A stretch of DNA of 64,000 bases from Pseudomonas sp. SCA2728.1_7 (GCF_018138145.1 NZ_CP073104.1:5461001-5525000), one strand, 5' to 3'; shown: positions 9,392 to 20,145, numbered from the stretch's first letter. Notes: generated from the letters alone by a model not told the origin. Numbers and translations: made by a program.

Positions 9392-9417
9392 GGAACGGCT
9401 CATCCGTTCCGGAACGG
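9392..9417. promoter_or_regulatory. Candidate operator: three alternating copies of GGAACGG
   Basis: GGAACGG occurs at 9392-9398 and 9411-9417, with its reverse complement CCGTTCC at 9404-9410. The last two form a perfect 14-bp palindrome and the first two an inverted repeat with a 5-base gap. The cluster is 20-45 bases upstream of the giant toxin-like gene. The rest of 9373-9588, up to the divergent hydrolase, shows no gene. Confidence 0.45.
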
Positions 9418-9588
9418 GTCATTCAAGACAAATCGCGCAAGGCGATGGCGGTACATAGATATTCTTTGCAACAACCCCGCGTGACCGCTCGGCACTCTTC
9501 ATCAAACTGTCATCGAACTGTGGCAGCGCGCTTGTACAAACTTCATCAGACTCGCGCTCTACTGGGGTTCTGCGTTTCGGTGTTTTTC

Positions 9589-10623
9589 ATGCACAAGGTG
9601 TTTTTATCCGTCGCGGCCATGTTGGCCGCGCTTTTGTTCAGTGCGCCGTCGATGGCGGCAGCGCGTTGTGATGTCAACGTGCCGACCGAGCACGCTGATC
9701 TGCAACAAGTCAGCATTGCTTATCAGAGCATTGGTCGGGCGTCGGACCCGGCGTTGCTGCTGGTGATGGGCCTGGGCGGGCAGTTGATCCACTGGCCGGA
9801 CGAAGTGGTCGTCGCGTTGTGTCAGCAGGGCTTTCGGGTGATTCGCTACGACAACCGCGATGTCGGCTTGTCGACCTGGCGTCAGGCGCCGGTTGAAGCC
9901 AACCTGACCTTCGAAGTGCTGCGTTACAAGCTCGGTTTGCCAGTGGCGGCGCCGTACAGCCTGACCGATATGGCGGACGACGCGCTGGGTTTGATGGACG
10001 CTTTGCACGTTGAGCAATTCCATGTACTGGGCGCGAGCATGGGCGGGATGATCGCCCAGCACATGGCGGCGATGGCGCCACAGCGGGTCGAAAGCCTGAC
10101 GTTGATCATGACCACGTCTGGCGCCGAAGGCTTGCCGGCACCGAGTGCGGCGCTGGTGCAACTTCTCTCGCGACGCGGTGCACCGAATCGTCAGGTGGCA
10201 CTGGAGCAACAGGCGGATTTACTGGCGGCGCTGGGTAGCCCTTCGGTCACCGATGATCGGCAGGTGTTGCTGCAGCAGGCAGCCGCGTCGTATGACCGGG
10301 CGTTCAACCCCGAAGGCGTGAAACGGCAGATCATGGCGATCCTCGCCGAGCCGAGTCGGGTGGCGTTGCTCAATCAGTTGCGGGTGCCGACGCTGGTGGT
10401 GCATGGCACGGCGGACCCGTTGCTGCCGGTGATGCACGGCGTGCATCTGGCGGCGCATATTCGTGGCAGTCAGTTGAAGCTGATTCCGGGGCTGGCGCAT
10501 CGCTTTCAAGAGGCGTTCAAGGAGCCATTGCTGGCGGCGGTGCTGCCGTATTTGCAGGCGCATCGTGAAGACACCTCGCATTGGGCGCAGATTGAGCCGG
10601 TGGTGGGCGGGAATCTGCTGTAA
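9589..10623 (+). CDS. Exported alpha/beta hydrolase
   Basis: A 344-residue protein from ATG 9589. It starts with a clear signal peptide ([24 protein letters not shown]), which decides this start over the longer open frame from 9379, so the mature enzyme should be periplasmic or secreted. It has the alpha/beta hydrolase fold: oxyanion strand [15 protein letters not shown], nucleophile elbow GASMGG (catalytic Ser near residue 150), acid loop [10 protein letters not shown], and a C-terminal His in [10 protein letters not shown]. The substrate is unknown; an ester or lactone is likely from the family. It is divergent from the giant toxin-like gene. Confidence 0.8.
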   Translation: MHKVFLSVAAMLAALLFSAPSMAAARCDVNVPTEHADLQQVSIAYQSIGRASDPALLLVMGLGGQLIHWPDEVVVALCQQGFRVIRYDNRDVGLSTWRQAPVEANLTFEVLRYKLGLPVAAPYSLTDMADDALGLMDALHVEQFHVLGASMGGMIAQHMAAMAPQRVESLTLIMTTSGAEGLPAPSAALVQLLSRRGAPNRQVALEQQADLLAALGSPSVTDDRQVLLQQAAASYDRAFNPEGVKRQIMAILAEPSRVALLNQLRVPTLVVHGTADPLLPVMHGVHLAAHIRGSQLKLIPGLAHRFQEAFKEPLLAAVLPYLQAHREDTSHWAQIEPVVGGNLL

Positions 10624-10652
10624 CCGAGGTATTTGTGTTGTCTGAGCGGGCC

Positions 10653-10720
10653 TCTTCGCGAGCAGGCTCGCTCCCACAGGGGAACGCCCTCCAAGGGTGG
10701 GAGCGAGCCTGCTCGCGAAG
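10653..10720. repeat. REPIN, short form with opposite arm order
   Basis: The arms read outward-in the other way from most copies here: the reverse-complement arm (ending GCTCGCTCCCACA, 10653-10679) comes first and GTGGGAGCGAGCCTGCTCGC (10698-10717) second, with a spacer of under 20 bases. It lies between the hydrolase and the DsbA-family gene. Confidence 0.85.
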
Positions 10721-10801
10721 GGGCCGTTACGGTCACCACAAAACGCTGCCCCGGTGTATCGTGCAAACTTTCCCGCAAGATTTCCCCTCGCGAGGTGTGT
10801 G

Positions 10802-11467
10802 ATGAGTTCCGCTTTGAAAATCGATTTTGTCAGCGACGTCTCCTGCCCGTGGTGCGTCGTCGGTTTGCGTGGTTTGTTACAGGCGCTGGAGATCTTGCGC
10901 AACGAAGTGCAGGCCGAGATCCATTTCCAGCCGTTCGAACTGAATCCGAAAATGGGCGCCGATGGGCAGAACATCGCCGAGCATATTCAAGAAAAATACG
11001 GTTCAACCCCGGAGCAGTCGCAGAAGAACCGCGAAGCGATCCGCGCTCGTGGTGCAGAACTCGGGTTTGCCTTTCGCACCGACGGCAACAGCCGCATTTA
11101 CAACACTTTTGATGCGCATCGCTTGCTGCACTGGGCCGGGCTTGAAGGTTTGCAATTGCCGTTGAAAGAGGCGCTGTTCAAGGCGTACTTCAGTGATGGA
11201 GGCAATCCGTCGGATCCTCGGCAGCTTGTGCAGATTGCGGAAAGTGTCGGGCTGGATCGCCAGCGGGCCGAGGCTGTTCTGGCGTCGGACGAGTTTGCCG
11301 ATGAGGTGCGTGAAGAAGAGCAGTTGTGGCTGCAGCGCGGGGTGAGTTCGGTGCCGACCGTGGTGTTCAACGGGCAATACGCGGTGACGGGCGGGCAGCC
11401 GGTGGAGACGTTTGTCGGAGCGATTCGGCAGATCATGGCCGAGTCCAAGGGTGGCATCGTCAACTAA
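10802..11467 (+). CDS. DsbA-family (FrnE-like) thiol oxidoreductase
   Basis: A 221-residue protein starting at ATG 10802 behind GAGG. The N-terminal strand [18 protein letters not shown] carries a CPWC active site (about residues 13-16) on a thioredoxin fold. The C-terminal [21 protein letters not shown] provides the cis-Pro loop and last strands. This is the FrnE/DsbA-like cytoplasmic group (no signal peptide), whose members act in thiol-disulfide exchange or as isomerases. The precise substrate is unknown. It is followed directly by the tandem-repeat array. Confidence 0.82.
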   Translation: MSSALKIDFVSDVSCPWCVVGLRGLLQALEILRNEVQAEIHFQPFELNPKMGADGQNIAEHIQEKYGSTPEQSQKNREAIRARGAELGFAFRTDGNSRIYNTFDAHRLLHWAGLEGLQLPLKEALFKAYFSDGGNPSDPRQLVQIAESVGLDRQRAEAVLASDEFADEVREEEQLWLQRGVSSVPTVVFNGQYAVTGGQPVETFVGAIRQIMAESKGGIVN

Positions 11468-11484
11468 AGAGCAAAAGCCCCTCA

Positions 11485-12700
11485 CCCTAACCCTCTCCCA
11501 GAGGGAGAGGGGACTGATCGGGGGATGCTGGAGTGATACGCCGACCTGAGCGTGCTTTTGCTGAATCCATAATCGACTCGGTTTTTCAGGTCGATGTCAC
11601 TTGAACGACACCTCGGTCGGCCCCCTCTCTCAGGGGGAGAGGGGACTGACTGGGGGATGCTGGAGTGATACGCCGACCTGAGCGTGCTTCGCTGAATCCA
11701 TAATCGACTCGGTTTTTCAGGTCGATGTCACTTGAACGACACCTCGGTCGGCCCCTCTCTCAGGGGGAGAGGGGACTGACTGGGGGATGCTGGAGTGATA
11801 CGCCGACCTGAACGTGCTTCGCTGAATCCATAATCGACTCGGTTTTTCGGGTGATGTCACTTGAACGACACCTCGGTCGGCCCCTCTCTCAGAGGGAGAG
11901 GGGACTGATTGGGGGATGCTGGAGTGATACGCCGACCTGAGCGTGCTTCGCTGAATCCATAATCGACTCGGTTTTTCAGGTCGATGTCACTTGAACGACA
12001 CCTCGGTCGGCCCCTCTCTCAGGGGGAGAGGGGACTGATTGGGGGATGCTGGAGTGATACGCCGACCTGAGCGTGCTTTTGCTGAATCCATAATCGACTC
12101 GGTTTTTCAGGTCGATGTATCTTGAACGACACCTCGGTCGGCCCCCTCTCTCAGGGGGAGAGGGGACTGACTGGGGGATGCTGGAGTGATACGCCGACCT
12201 GAGCGTGCTTCGCTGAATCCATAATCGACTCGGTTTTTCAGGTCGATGTCACTTGAACGACACCTCGGTCGGCCCCTCTCTCAGGGGGAGAGGGGACTGA
12301 CTGGGGGATGCTGGAGTGATACGCCGACCTGAACGTGCTTCGCTGAATCCATAATCGACTCGGTTTTTCGGGTGATGTCACTTGAACGACACCTCGGTCG
12401 GCCCCTCTCTCAGAGGGAGAGGGGACTGATTGGGGGATGCTGGAGTGATACGCCGACCTGAGCGTGCTTCGCTGAATCCATAATCGACTCGGTTTTTCGG
12501 GTGATGTCATTTGAGCGACACCTCGGTCGGCCCCTCTCTCAGAGGGAAAGGGGGCTGATCGGGGGGATGCTGGCGTGATACGCCGACGTGAACGTGTTGT
12601 AGCGAATCTATAATCGACTGGATCTTTCAGGTCGATGTCAGACGCAAGACACCTCGGTCGGCCCCCTCTCCCTCTGGGAGAGGGCTGGGGTGAGGGTGGA
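11485..12700. repeat. Tandem array: nine ~130-bp units with a 521-bp higher-order period
   Basis: A conserved core beginning ATGCTGGAGTGATACGCCGA recurs at 11525, 11657, 11787, 11916, 12046, 12178, 12308, 12437 and 12567 (the last degenerate). Successive distances are 132, 130, 129, 130, 132, 130, 129 and 130. Units 1-4 and 5-8 therefore form two copies of a 521-bp block sharing the same unit-specific variants (for example TTTTG in units 1 and 5, GAACGTG in units 3 and 7). The outer edges are inverted: CCCCTCACCCTAACCCTCTC at the left and CTCTCCCTCTGGGAGAGGGC at the right. The array holds no credible gene. Confidence 0.95.
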
Positions 12701-12708
12701 TTTTGATC

Positions 12709-13047
12709 TTAGCTGTGGATGCGCACCCAAACGCTGACCAGCACTGTGGCGGCCATCAACCAGACCACCGCCGCCACCGCCAACGAAGCCTCCAACCGCA
12801 ATCGATCAACCATCACATACAACGTCGCCAGATAGACGAAGTACGGAATGATCGACCACATGCCGAACACGATCGTGGTCTTCAAATCCTCAATCGAACG
12901 CCCGTTGCCAACGATGTAATGCGCAATCAGCGCAAACGTCGGAAACAGCGGCACCAATCCGGCGATGTAGTAGTTTTTGGTTTTCGACAGCGCCGCGAGG
13001 ATCAGAACTACCGCGGCGCCCAACAGGGCTTTGAAAAACAGATCCAC
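12709..13047 (-). CDS. glpM: GlpM family inner-membrane protein
   Basis: A 112-residue protein with four hydrophobic segments. The stretch SKTKNYYIAGLVPLFPTFAL is the hallmark of GlpM. GlpM was described in P. aeruginosa as a small membrane protein near the glycerol genes that influences alginate production; its molecular role is not established. Here it lies 11 bases downstream of aauR on the same strand, so it may be read from the aauSR transcript. The glp operon is about 7 kb away. Confidence 0.85.
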   Translation of the reverse strand: MDLFFKALLGAAVVLILAALSKTKNYYIAGLVPLFPTFALIAHYIVGNGRSIEDLKTTIVFGMWSIIPYFVYLATLYVMVDRLRLEASLAVAAVVWLMAATVLVSVWVRIHS

Positions 13048-13058
13048 ATCGTTCTCGC

Positions 13059-14383
<1,325 letters not shown>

Positions 14384-14387
<4 letters not shown>

Positions 14388-16285
14388 ATTGGCTCGGCAG
14401 GAGTAGGGCTTACCAACGGTAAACTGAGGACGAAGGTGGAGCCGCCGCTGGCCGGGTGTTCGACACCCAGATGCCCGCCGGTGGCAGCGGCGAGGCTGGC
14501 GGAAAGGGTCAAACCAAGGCCCAGGCCTTGTTCGCCGGGCTTGGTGGTGAAGAACGGCTCGAACAGATGCTTGCGCGCTTCGGCGTCGATGCCGTGGCCG
14601 TTGTCGCGTACGCGCAGGCGATACTTGGCGTTGAACTCTTCGCCCTCCAGCCACAGTTCGGGCTGGGGCTGCGCCTGCATGGCGTCGAGGGCGTTGCCGA
14701 TCAGGTTGACCAGAATCTGTTCGAGGCGGGTCTGGTCGATCTGCACTTGCACGTCGATGAACTGACGATGCACGTTCAGCGCCGAGGTTTCCACCCGGGC
14801 GCCCAGCACTTGCAAGGCGGCATCGACCGCTTTGCCGAGGCTGGCCTGACCCTTGTTGTCACCGCGCCGGGCGAACGAGCGCAGGCTGGCGGTGATCCGG
14901 CCCATGCGGTCGATCAGGTCGTTGATGGTTTTCAGGTTGGTGCTGGCAACGTCGAGCTGACCACGTTCGAGGAAGCGTACGGTGTTGCCCGACAGCGTGC
15001 GCATCGCCGCCAGCGGCTGGTTCAATTCATGAGCAATGCTGGTCGACATCTGGCCAATGGCGGCGAGCTTGCCGGCCTGCACCAGCTCATCCTGCGCACG
15101 CCGCAGGGTCTCTTCGGCCTGGCGGCGTTCGCGGATCTGGCTCTTCAGCCGTTCGTTGCTGGCGCGCAGGTCGGTGGTGCGTTCGGTAATCCGACGCTCC
15201 AGCTGATTGTTGGCTTCCTGCAAGGCTTCGCGGGCGGCGAGGCGGGTGGCGATGACCTTGCGCCGCTCGTTCCAGGCGATCAGCAGGAAGGCCACCAGCG
15301 CGAACGCGACGGCGACGAGAATGCCTTGGTTGATCGCTTCGCGGCGCAGGTCCTGCAAAGGCGTGAGCAGGGTGAAATTCCACGGCGTGTCGCTCAGCGG
15401 TCGGGTTTGCGCCAGATAGCTGATGTCGTCCTCGCCGGACTGCACTTCGCTGTTGGCCGGGAAGGTGAGTTTTTCTACGCCCTCGGACAAGGTTTCGCGC
15501 GCCAGAGGTTGCAGCTCGTTGAGCGGGAACCAGTAGTACTGCAGGCTGCGGGCGAGTTTTTCCTTGGTGGCTTCACTCAGCGGAATCACTGCTTTCAGGC
15601 GCCGGGCCGGATCGCTGGAGAGAATGATGATGCCGTTTTCATCGCTGACGAACGCTTCCAGACGCGCGCGTTGCCAGCGTTCTTCCATGGCTTCCAGGCG
15701 CACTTTGACCACGGCGACGCCAATGATCTTGCCGTGCTCTTCGAGGCCATGAGCGAGGTAGTAACCGGGTTCGCCGTTGGTGCTGCCGATGCCGTAGAAA
15801 CGCCCGGGTTCGCCACGGATGGCTTTCTGGAAGTAAGCGCGGAAGGACAGGTCTTCACCGAGGTAACTGTCGACATCGCGCCAGTTGCTGGTGGCCATGA
15901 CGCGGCCGGTGGTGTCCATGACGTAGATGGCCCGACTGCGGCTGCGCCGGTTCAGGCCTTCAAGGTAATCGTTGACCTTTTGCCGGTGCTCCGGGGTCGG
16001 GTCGGCCAGCAGCTGCGACACACTGGTTTCGAGTTCCAGCAGGCTGGGCAGGTAGGTGTATTTGCTGATCTCGCTTTCGACCGCGCGGGCGTGCAGTTCG
16101 AGCTGGCGCTGACCATTTTCGCCGAGGCTGCGAATGCCGAAATGCTCACTGGTCCAGAAGCCGATAAAACCCAACCCGATCATCAGGGCGATGATCAGTG
16201 GCGGCAGGAACAAATGACGAATCAGACGAGGCTTCACGGCAAGTGATGGCGGCGCGGCGCGATAGAGATTGGGGTCGCATTTCAT
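14384..16285 (-). CDS. aauS: AauS, sensor histidine kinase for acidic amino acids
   Basis: A 633-residue DctB-like kinase. One N-terminal helix (LFLPPLIIALMIGLGFIGF) is followed by a ~270-residue periplasmic double-Cache-type sensor (DTTGRVMATSNWRDVDSYLG, GEPGRFYGIGSTNGEPGYYLA). A second helix near ILVAVAFALVAFLLIAW comes next, then a coiled coil, the H-box SIAHELNQPLAAMRTL, and the N/G boxes (NLIGNALDAM, DNGHGI, LGLGLT). ATG 16285 is used; a GTG immediately precedes it. It phosphorylates AauR in response to glutamate or aspartate (family knowledge). A REPIN separates it from aatP. Confidence 0.9.
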
Positions 16286-16332
16286 CACAGTTGCCTTGGG
16301 TCAACCACCACACTTGCAGGCTCACCGCTGTC

Positions 16333-16427
16333 CCTGTGGGAGCGAGCTTGCTCGCGAAGAGGTCGGATCAGCCAACATCAATGTTGAATGTCAGTCCGCT
16401 TTCGCGAGCAAGCTCGCTCCCACAGGG
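16333..16427. repeat. REPIN between aatP and aauS
   Basis: Arms GTGGGAGCGAGCTTGCTCGC (16337-16356) and its inverse ending near 16426, around a spacer with the inner inverted repeat CAACATCAATGTTGA. It occupies most of the gap between the transporter genes and the aauS start. Confidence 0.9.
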
Positions 16428-16455
16428 ATCAATGTGATGGCGCAAGTACTCGGTT

Positions 16456-17190
16456 TTAGTGCTGCAGGATTTTCTCGAGGAAGTGCTGCGCGCGTTCCGA
16501 GCGGGCACTGATGTCGCCGAAGAATTCCTCTTTCGGACAGTCCTCGATGATCTTGCCGGCGTCCATGAAAATCACCCGATCAGCCACTTTACGGGCGAAG
16601 CCCATTTCGTGGGTTACGCACATCATGGTCATGCCTTCGTGGGCCAGTTGCACCATCACGTCGAGCACTTCGTTAACCATCTCCGGGTCGAGCGCCGAAG
16701 TCGGTTCGTCGAACAGCATGACGATCGGGTCCATCGCCAGCGCACGGGCAATCGCCACACGCTGTTGCTGACCACCGGACAGTTGCCCCGGGTGCTTGTG
16801 GGCGTGCGCCGACAGACCGACGCGCTCGAGCAGTTGCAGACCTTTCTTGGTCGCCTCTTCCTTGCTCCGGCCCAGCACCTTGATCTGCGCGATGGTCAGG
16901 TTTTCGGTGATGGTCAGGTGCGGGAACAGCTCGAAATGCTGGAACACCATGCCGACGCGCGAACGCAGTTTCGGCAGGTTGGTCTTCGAGTCGGCAATCG
17001 ACGTGCCGTCGACGACGATGTCGCCTTTCTGGAACGGTTCCAGCGCGTTGACGCATTTGATCAGGGTCGATTTGCCGGAACCCGACGGGCCGCAGACCAC
17101 GATCACTTCGCCTTTTTTGACCTCGGTGCTGCAATCAGTCAGCACCTGGAAGTCGCCATACCACTTGTTGATGTTCTTGATAGAGATCAT
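16456..17190 (-). CDS. aatP: AatP, ATPase of the glutamate/aspartate ABC transporter
   Basis: A 244-residue ABC ATPase of the polar amino-acid class: Walker [10 protein letters not shown] (about 35-43), Q-loop [12 protein letters not shown], signature LSGGQQQR, Walker [15 protein letters not shown], and H-loop VTHEMGFA. It powers import through AatQ/AatM with the binding protein AatJ. The start overlaps the aatM stop by four bases, which indicates translational coupling. Last gene of the aatJ-Q-M-P operon. Confidence 0.93.
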   Translation of the reverse strand: MISIKNINKWYGDFQVLTDCSTEVKKGEVIVVCGPSGSGKSTLIKCVNALEPFQKGDIVVDGTSIADSKTNLPKLRSRVGMVFQHFELFPHLTITENLTIAQIKVLGRSKEEATKKGLQLLERVGLSAHAHKHPGQLSGGQQQRVAIARALAMDPIVMLFDEPTSALDPEMVNEVLDVMVQLAHEGMTMMCVTHEMGFARKVADRVIFMDAGKIIEDCPKEEFFGDISARSERAQHFLEKILQH

Positions 17191-17858
17191 ACGGCAAACC
17201 TTTTTTGCAGACGCTTGACCAGCAGCGAGGCGGAAAAGCTGATGATGAAGTAGACGACACCGGCGAAGATCAGGAACTCGTTGGAACGACCGATGATGTC
17301 GCCGCTGGAGCGGGCGGAGTTGAGGAAGTCCACCAGGCCCACGGTGTAGACCAGCGAGGTGTCCTGGAACAGGATGATCGACTGTTGCAGCAGCAACGGC
17401 GTCATCTTGCGGAACGCCTGGGGCAGGATGATCAGACGCATGGTCTGGCCATAGGTCATGCCCATCGCCTGCGCGGCGGCCATCTGGCCTTTGGGGATCG
17501 ACTGCACACCGGCCCGGACGATTTCGCAGAAGTACGCGGCTTCGAACATCATGAAGGCCACGACGCAGGAGGTGAACGCACCGATCGGCGTGTCTTCACC
17601 GGTGATCCAGCGCAGCACGAACGGCACCGCCAGGTAGAACCAGGTGATCACCAACAGCAGCGGAATCGAACGGAAGTAGTTCACATAAGCGCCGGCCACG
17701 CGGGACAGCAATTTGCTCGACGACAGGCGCATCAGCGCCAGGATCGTCCCCAGCACGATGCCGCCGACCACACCCATGACCATCAACTGCAAGGTCATGA
17801 CCATGCCGTTCCACAGGCCCGGGATAGCGGGGATGATGCCGCTGAAATCGAAGTCCAT
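17187..17858 (-). CDS. aatM: AatM, permease of the glutamate/aspartate ABC transporter
   Basis: A 223-residue HisM-type permease with about five membrane helices. The EAA loop [30 protein letters not shown] (key residues E/Q-AA-AMG near 133-150) couples to the ATPase. Its ATG shares one base with the aatQ stop, and its stop overlaps aatP. It forms the inner-membrane channel with AatQ. Confidence 0.92.
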   Translation of the reverse strand: MDFDFSGIIPAIPGLWNGMVMTLQLMVMGVVGGIVLGTILALMRLSSSKLLSRVAGAYVNYFRSIPLLLVITWFYLAVPFVLRWITGEDTPIGAFTSCVVAFMMFEAAYFCEIVRAGVQSIPKGQMAAAQAMGMTYGQTMRLIILPQAFRKMTPLLLQQSIILFQDTSLVYTVGLVDFLNSARSSGDIIGRSNEFLIFAGVVYFIISFSASLLVKRLQKRFAV

Positions 17859-18604
17859 TATTTACCCCCCACGGAGATCAGGCCGGGCACGGCGACTTTC
17901 TTCTCGACCATGCGCATCAGCAACATCAGGCTCATGTTCAGGGTGAAGTAGATCAGCGTGGCCAGGGTGAAGGCTTCAAACAGGTTGGCCGAGAACTCAG
18001 CGGTCTGTTTGGTTTGCGCCAGCAGTTCCATCAGGCCGATCAAGGACGCCACGGAGGAGTTCTTGAAGACGTTGAGGAATTCCGAGGTGAGCGGTGGAAT
18101 GATGATCCGGTAGGCCTGGGGCAGCAGCACGTTCCAGTAGATCTGCGGCAGCTTGAAACCCATGGCGCGGGCGGCGGATTCCTGGCCGCGTGGCAGCGCC
18201 TGGATACCGGTACGCACTTGTTCGCAGACACGGGCAGCGGTAAACAGACCCAGACAGACGACAACGCTCAGGTAAGCCGAGGTGGTCGGGTTGAGGTCCT
18301 GTTTGTACCAGTCCTGCAGGTTTTGCGGCAGCAGGTCGGGTACCAGGAAGTACCAGATGAACAGCTGAACCAGCAGCGGCACGTTACGGAACAGCTCGAC
18401 GTAGCAGGTGGCAATGCCCGATACGATGCGGTTTGGCACCGTGCGCATGACGCCCAGAATGGAGCCCAGCAGCAAGGCGATGATCCACGCCACGATGGCG
18501 ATGGCAATGGTCCAGCCCAAACCGGTGACGTACCAGTCGAGATAAGTCTCGCTGCCGACGCCGGTGGACTTGAAGAACACGCCCCAGTCCCAGTTGTAAT
18601 TCAT
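17858..18604 (-). CDS. aatQ: AatQ, permease of the glutamate/aspartate ABC transporter
   Basis: A 248-residue HisM/GltJ-type permease. ATG 18604 (MNYNWDWGVFF) follows GGGGAG. The N-terminal amphipathic segment GSETYLDWYVTGLGWTIAI is typical of GltJ proteins. The EAA loop is TGIQALPRGQESAARAMGF (about 155-175). It pairs with AatM. The gap to aatJ upstream carries two strong hairpins. Confidence 0.92.
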   Translation of the reverse strand: MNYNWDWGVFFKSTGVGSETYLDWYVTGLGWTIAIAIVAWIIALLLGSILGVMRTVPNRIVSGIATCYVELFRNVPLLVQLFIWYFLVPDLLPQNLQDWYKQDLNPTTSAYLSVVVCLGLFTAARVCEQVRTGIQALPRGQESAARAMGFKLPQIYWNVLLPQAYRIIIPPLTSEFLNVFKNSSVASLIGLMELLAQTKQTAEFSANLFEAFTLATLIYFTLNMSLMLLMRMVEKKVAVPGLISVGGK

Positions 18605-18664
18605 TAGGGTCTCCCCTCGAGATCGATCGATGTACAAGCACCCGCTTGGGGAAGATCCTTTCCC

Positions 18665-18778
18665 GCCTGACGTTGAACGTCAGGCACACGCGATCGGCTC
18701 GAAAACCGCCAGGTCGAGTGTTCCACAGTACAGCCCGCAGGTAGTAACAGACGCCTGAGGAGAGTGGCCCCCTCAGGC
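18665..18778 (-). promoter_or_regulatory. Two intercistronic hairpins between aatJ and aatQ
   Basis: One hairpin at 18665-18685 has a 9-bp perfect stem (GCCTGACGT / ACGTCAGGC, 3-base loop). A second at 18753-18778 (GCCTGAGG / CCTCAGGC) lies 18 bases past the aatJ stop. Neither has a proper U-tract. In binding-protein operons such structures usually protect the upstream message and lower expression of the permease genes; that role is inferred here. Confidence 0.65.
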
Positions 18779-18796
18779 AATAAGGTTAGTCAGGAA

Positions 18797-19723
18797 TCAG
18801 ATTTTTACGTCAGGCGCCGGCTTGTCGCTCGGGTTGGCGATCAGATCTTTTACCTTGTCGCTCATCGGGAAGTTCAGGTTCAGGCCTTTTGGTGGAACCG
18901 GGCTTTCGAACCACTTGCTGTAGATCTTGTTGATCTCGCCAGACTTGTACAGGGCGACGATGGCGTCATCGACCGCTTTCTTGAAGGCCGGGTCGTCTTT
19001 ACGAACCATGCACGCGTAGGCTTCGAAGGACTGTGGCGTGCCGGTGATGATCCAGTCAGCCGGTTTCTTGGCCTTGGCTTCTTCGCCGGCCAGCAGCGCG
19101 TCGTCCATCATGAAGGCAACGGCGCGGCCGCTTTCCAGCATGTTGAAGGATTCACCGTGGTCTTTGGCGGAGATGATGTTCATGCCCATCTGCTTGTCGG
19201 CGTTCATCGCTTTGATGATGCGCTCGGACGTGGTGCCAGCGGTGGTCACGACGTTTTTGCCTTTCAGGTCGGCAAAGTCAGCGTAGGACGGCTTGCCATC
19301 CTTGTCTTTCTTGACCAGCAGACGGGTGCCGATTTCGAAGATGTTGACGGTAAAGTCGACTTGCTGGGCGCGTTCGGCGTTGTTGGTGGTGGAGCCGCAC
19401 TCGATATCCGCGGTGCCGTTCTGGATCAGCGGGATACGGGTTTGCGAGGTGACCAGGTTGTACTTGACCTGCAGGTCTGGCTTGTTCAGGTCTTTTTTCA
19501 GGGCTTCAACGATGGCCACTTGAATGTCGTGGGAGTAGCCCACGGGTTTGCCGGAAGCATCCGCGATGTAGGAAAACGGAATGGAGCTGTCGCGGTGAGC
19601 GAGCGTAATGGTGCCCGAATCGTTGATCTTCTTCAGGGTGCCGGTGAGTTCGGCGGCGAAAACTGGCGTGCTGATCAGAGCGGCCGCAATGGCTGCGCCC
19701 AGGATATGGGGAACGATGCGCAT
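18797..19723 (-). CDS. aatJ: AatJ, periplasmic glutamate/aspartate-binding protein
   Basis: A 308-residue solute-binding protein of the GltI type. The signal peptide MRIVPHILGAAIAAALISTPVFA is followed by mature AELTGTLKKINDSGTITLAHRDSSIPFSY, and the domain contains the GSTTNNAERAQQVDFT segment. It binds glutamate and aspartate in the periplasm and delivers them to AatQM-P. ATG 19723 behind GAGGAAA is the start. It is transcribed from the sigma-54 promoter at 19839-19854 under AauR. First gene of the operon. Confidence 0.93.
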   Translation of the reverse strand: MRIVPHILGAAIAAALISTPVFAAELTGTLKKINDSGTITLAHRDSSIPFSYIADASGKPVGYSHDIQVAIVEALKKDLNKPDLQVKYNLVTSQTRIPLIQNGTADIECGSTTNNAERAQQVDFTVNIFEIGTRLLVKKDKDGKPSYADFADLKGKNVVTTAGTTSERIIKAMNADKQMGMNIISAKDHGESFNMLESGRAVAFMMDDALLAGEEAKAKKPADWIITGTPQSFEAYACMVRKDDPAFKKAVDDAIVALYKSGEINKIYSKWFESPVPPKGLNLNFPMSDKVKDLIANPSDKPAPDVKI

Positions 19724-19838
19724 CAAATTTTCCTCGAATTGTTTTTTTTATGGAGCCAGTTCGTCGGCCCTTTTGTGCTTCGAATGCCTGACGGCTCCTG
19801 AAGTGTTGGCACAACAAGCATTCGTCGAGAGAGTGTAG

Positions 19839-19854
19839 AGCATGACTCGTGCCA
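19839..19854 (-). promoter_or_regulatory. Sigma-54 (-24/-12) promoter of aatJ
   Basis: On the minus strand the sequence reads TGGCACGAGTCATGCT, which matches the TGGCACGNNNNTTGCW consensus at all but one defined position and has the correct 10-base spacing between GG and GC. It lies about 115 bases upstream of aatJ and downstream of the two AauR-type sites. Confidence 0.85.
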
Positions 19855-19930
19855 GACCAGCGGCGTGTACTTAAGTTGATGATTTATAACGTTATTAAAG
19901 TTTTGTGATGGTTTGTTTTGGCGTAACTGA

Positions 19931-19975
19931 TCCGGTTTACCGAATCGACCGGGAAGTCGCGTTCGGAAAACCGAA
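19931..19975. promoter_or_regulatory. Two AauR-type activator sites upstream of aatJ
   Basis: TTCGGAAAACCGAA (19962-19975) is an exact match to the TTCGGNNNNCCGAA motif reported for AauR in P. putida. TCCGGTTTACCGAA (19931-19944) has one mismatch. The sites are 31 bases apart, about three helical turns, and lie about 80-135 bases upstream of the -24 element, a normal enhancer distance. Confidence 0.85.
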
Positions 19976-19985
19976 CGAGCAACAG

Positions 19986-20145
19986 CCCCTCACCCTAGCC
20001 CTCTCCTAGAGGGAGAGGGGACTGAACGCGGCGACTGGGTGAGATGCACCGACTTGAGATACCGAGTCGAACTCAGGCTTTACAGAGCACCTCGATCGGC
20101 TCCCTTCCCCCTCTACCCCCTGGGGGAGAGGGCTGGGGTGAGGGG
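19986..20145. repeat. Single-copy, diverged relative of the tandem-array unit (MITE-like)
   Basis: The ends are CCCCTCACCCTAGCCCTCTC and its near-inverse GAGAGGGCTGGGGTGAGGGG, and the interior (GGGACTGA..., GCACCTCGATCGGC) resembles one unit of the array at 11485-12700. It lies between the aat promoter region and glpD and holds no gene. The inverted ends suggest a small non-autonomous element. Confidence 0.7.

Noticed and set aside
12238..12510. Open frame inside the tandem array (minus strand, 90 codons)
   Set aside because: It exists only because the unit happens to lack stops in that frame; it repeats itself exactly with the DNA unit and has no ribosome site.
11485..12700. Possible CRISPR array
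   Set aside because: The repeated unit is ~130 bp and the copies are contiguous and nearly identical; there are no short repeats with unique spacers and no cas genes.
19807..19821. TGGCACAACAAGCAT on the plus strand as a second sigma-54 promoter
   Set aside because: The GG-GC spacing is two bases too short, and no plus-strand gene starts nearby.
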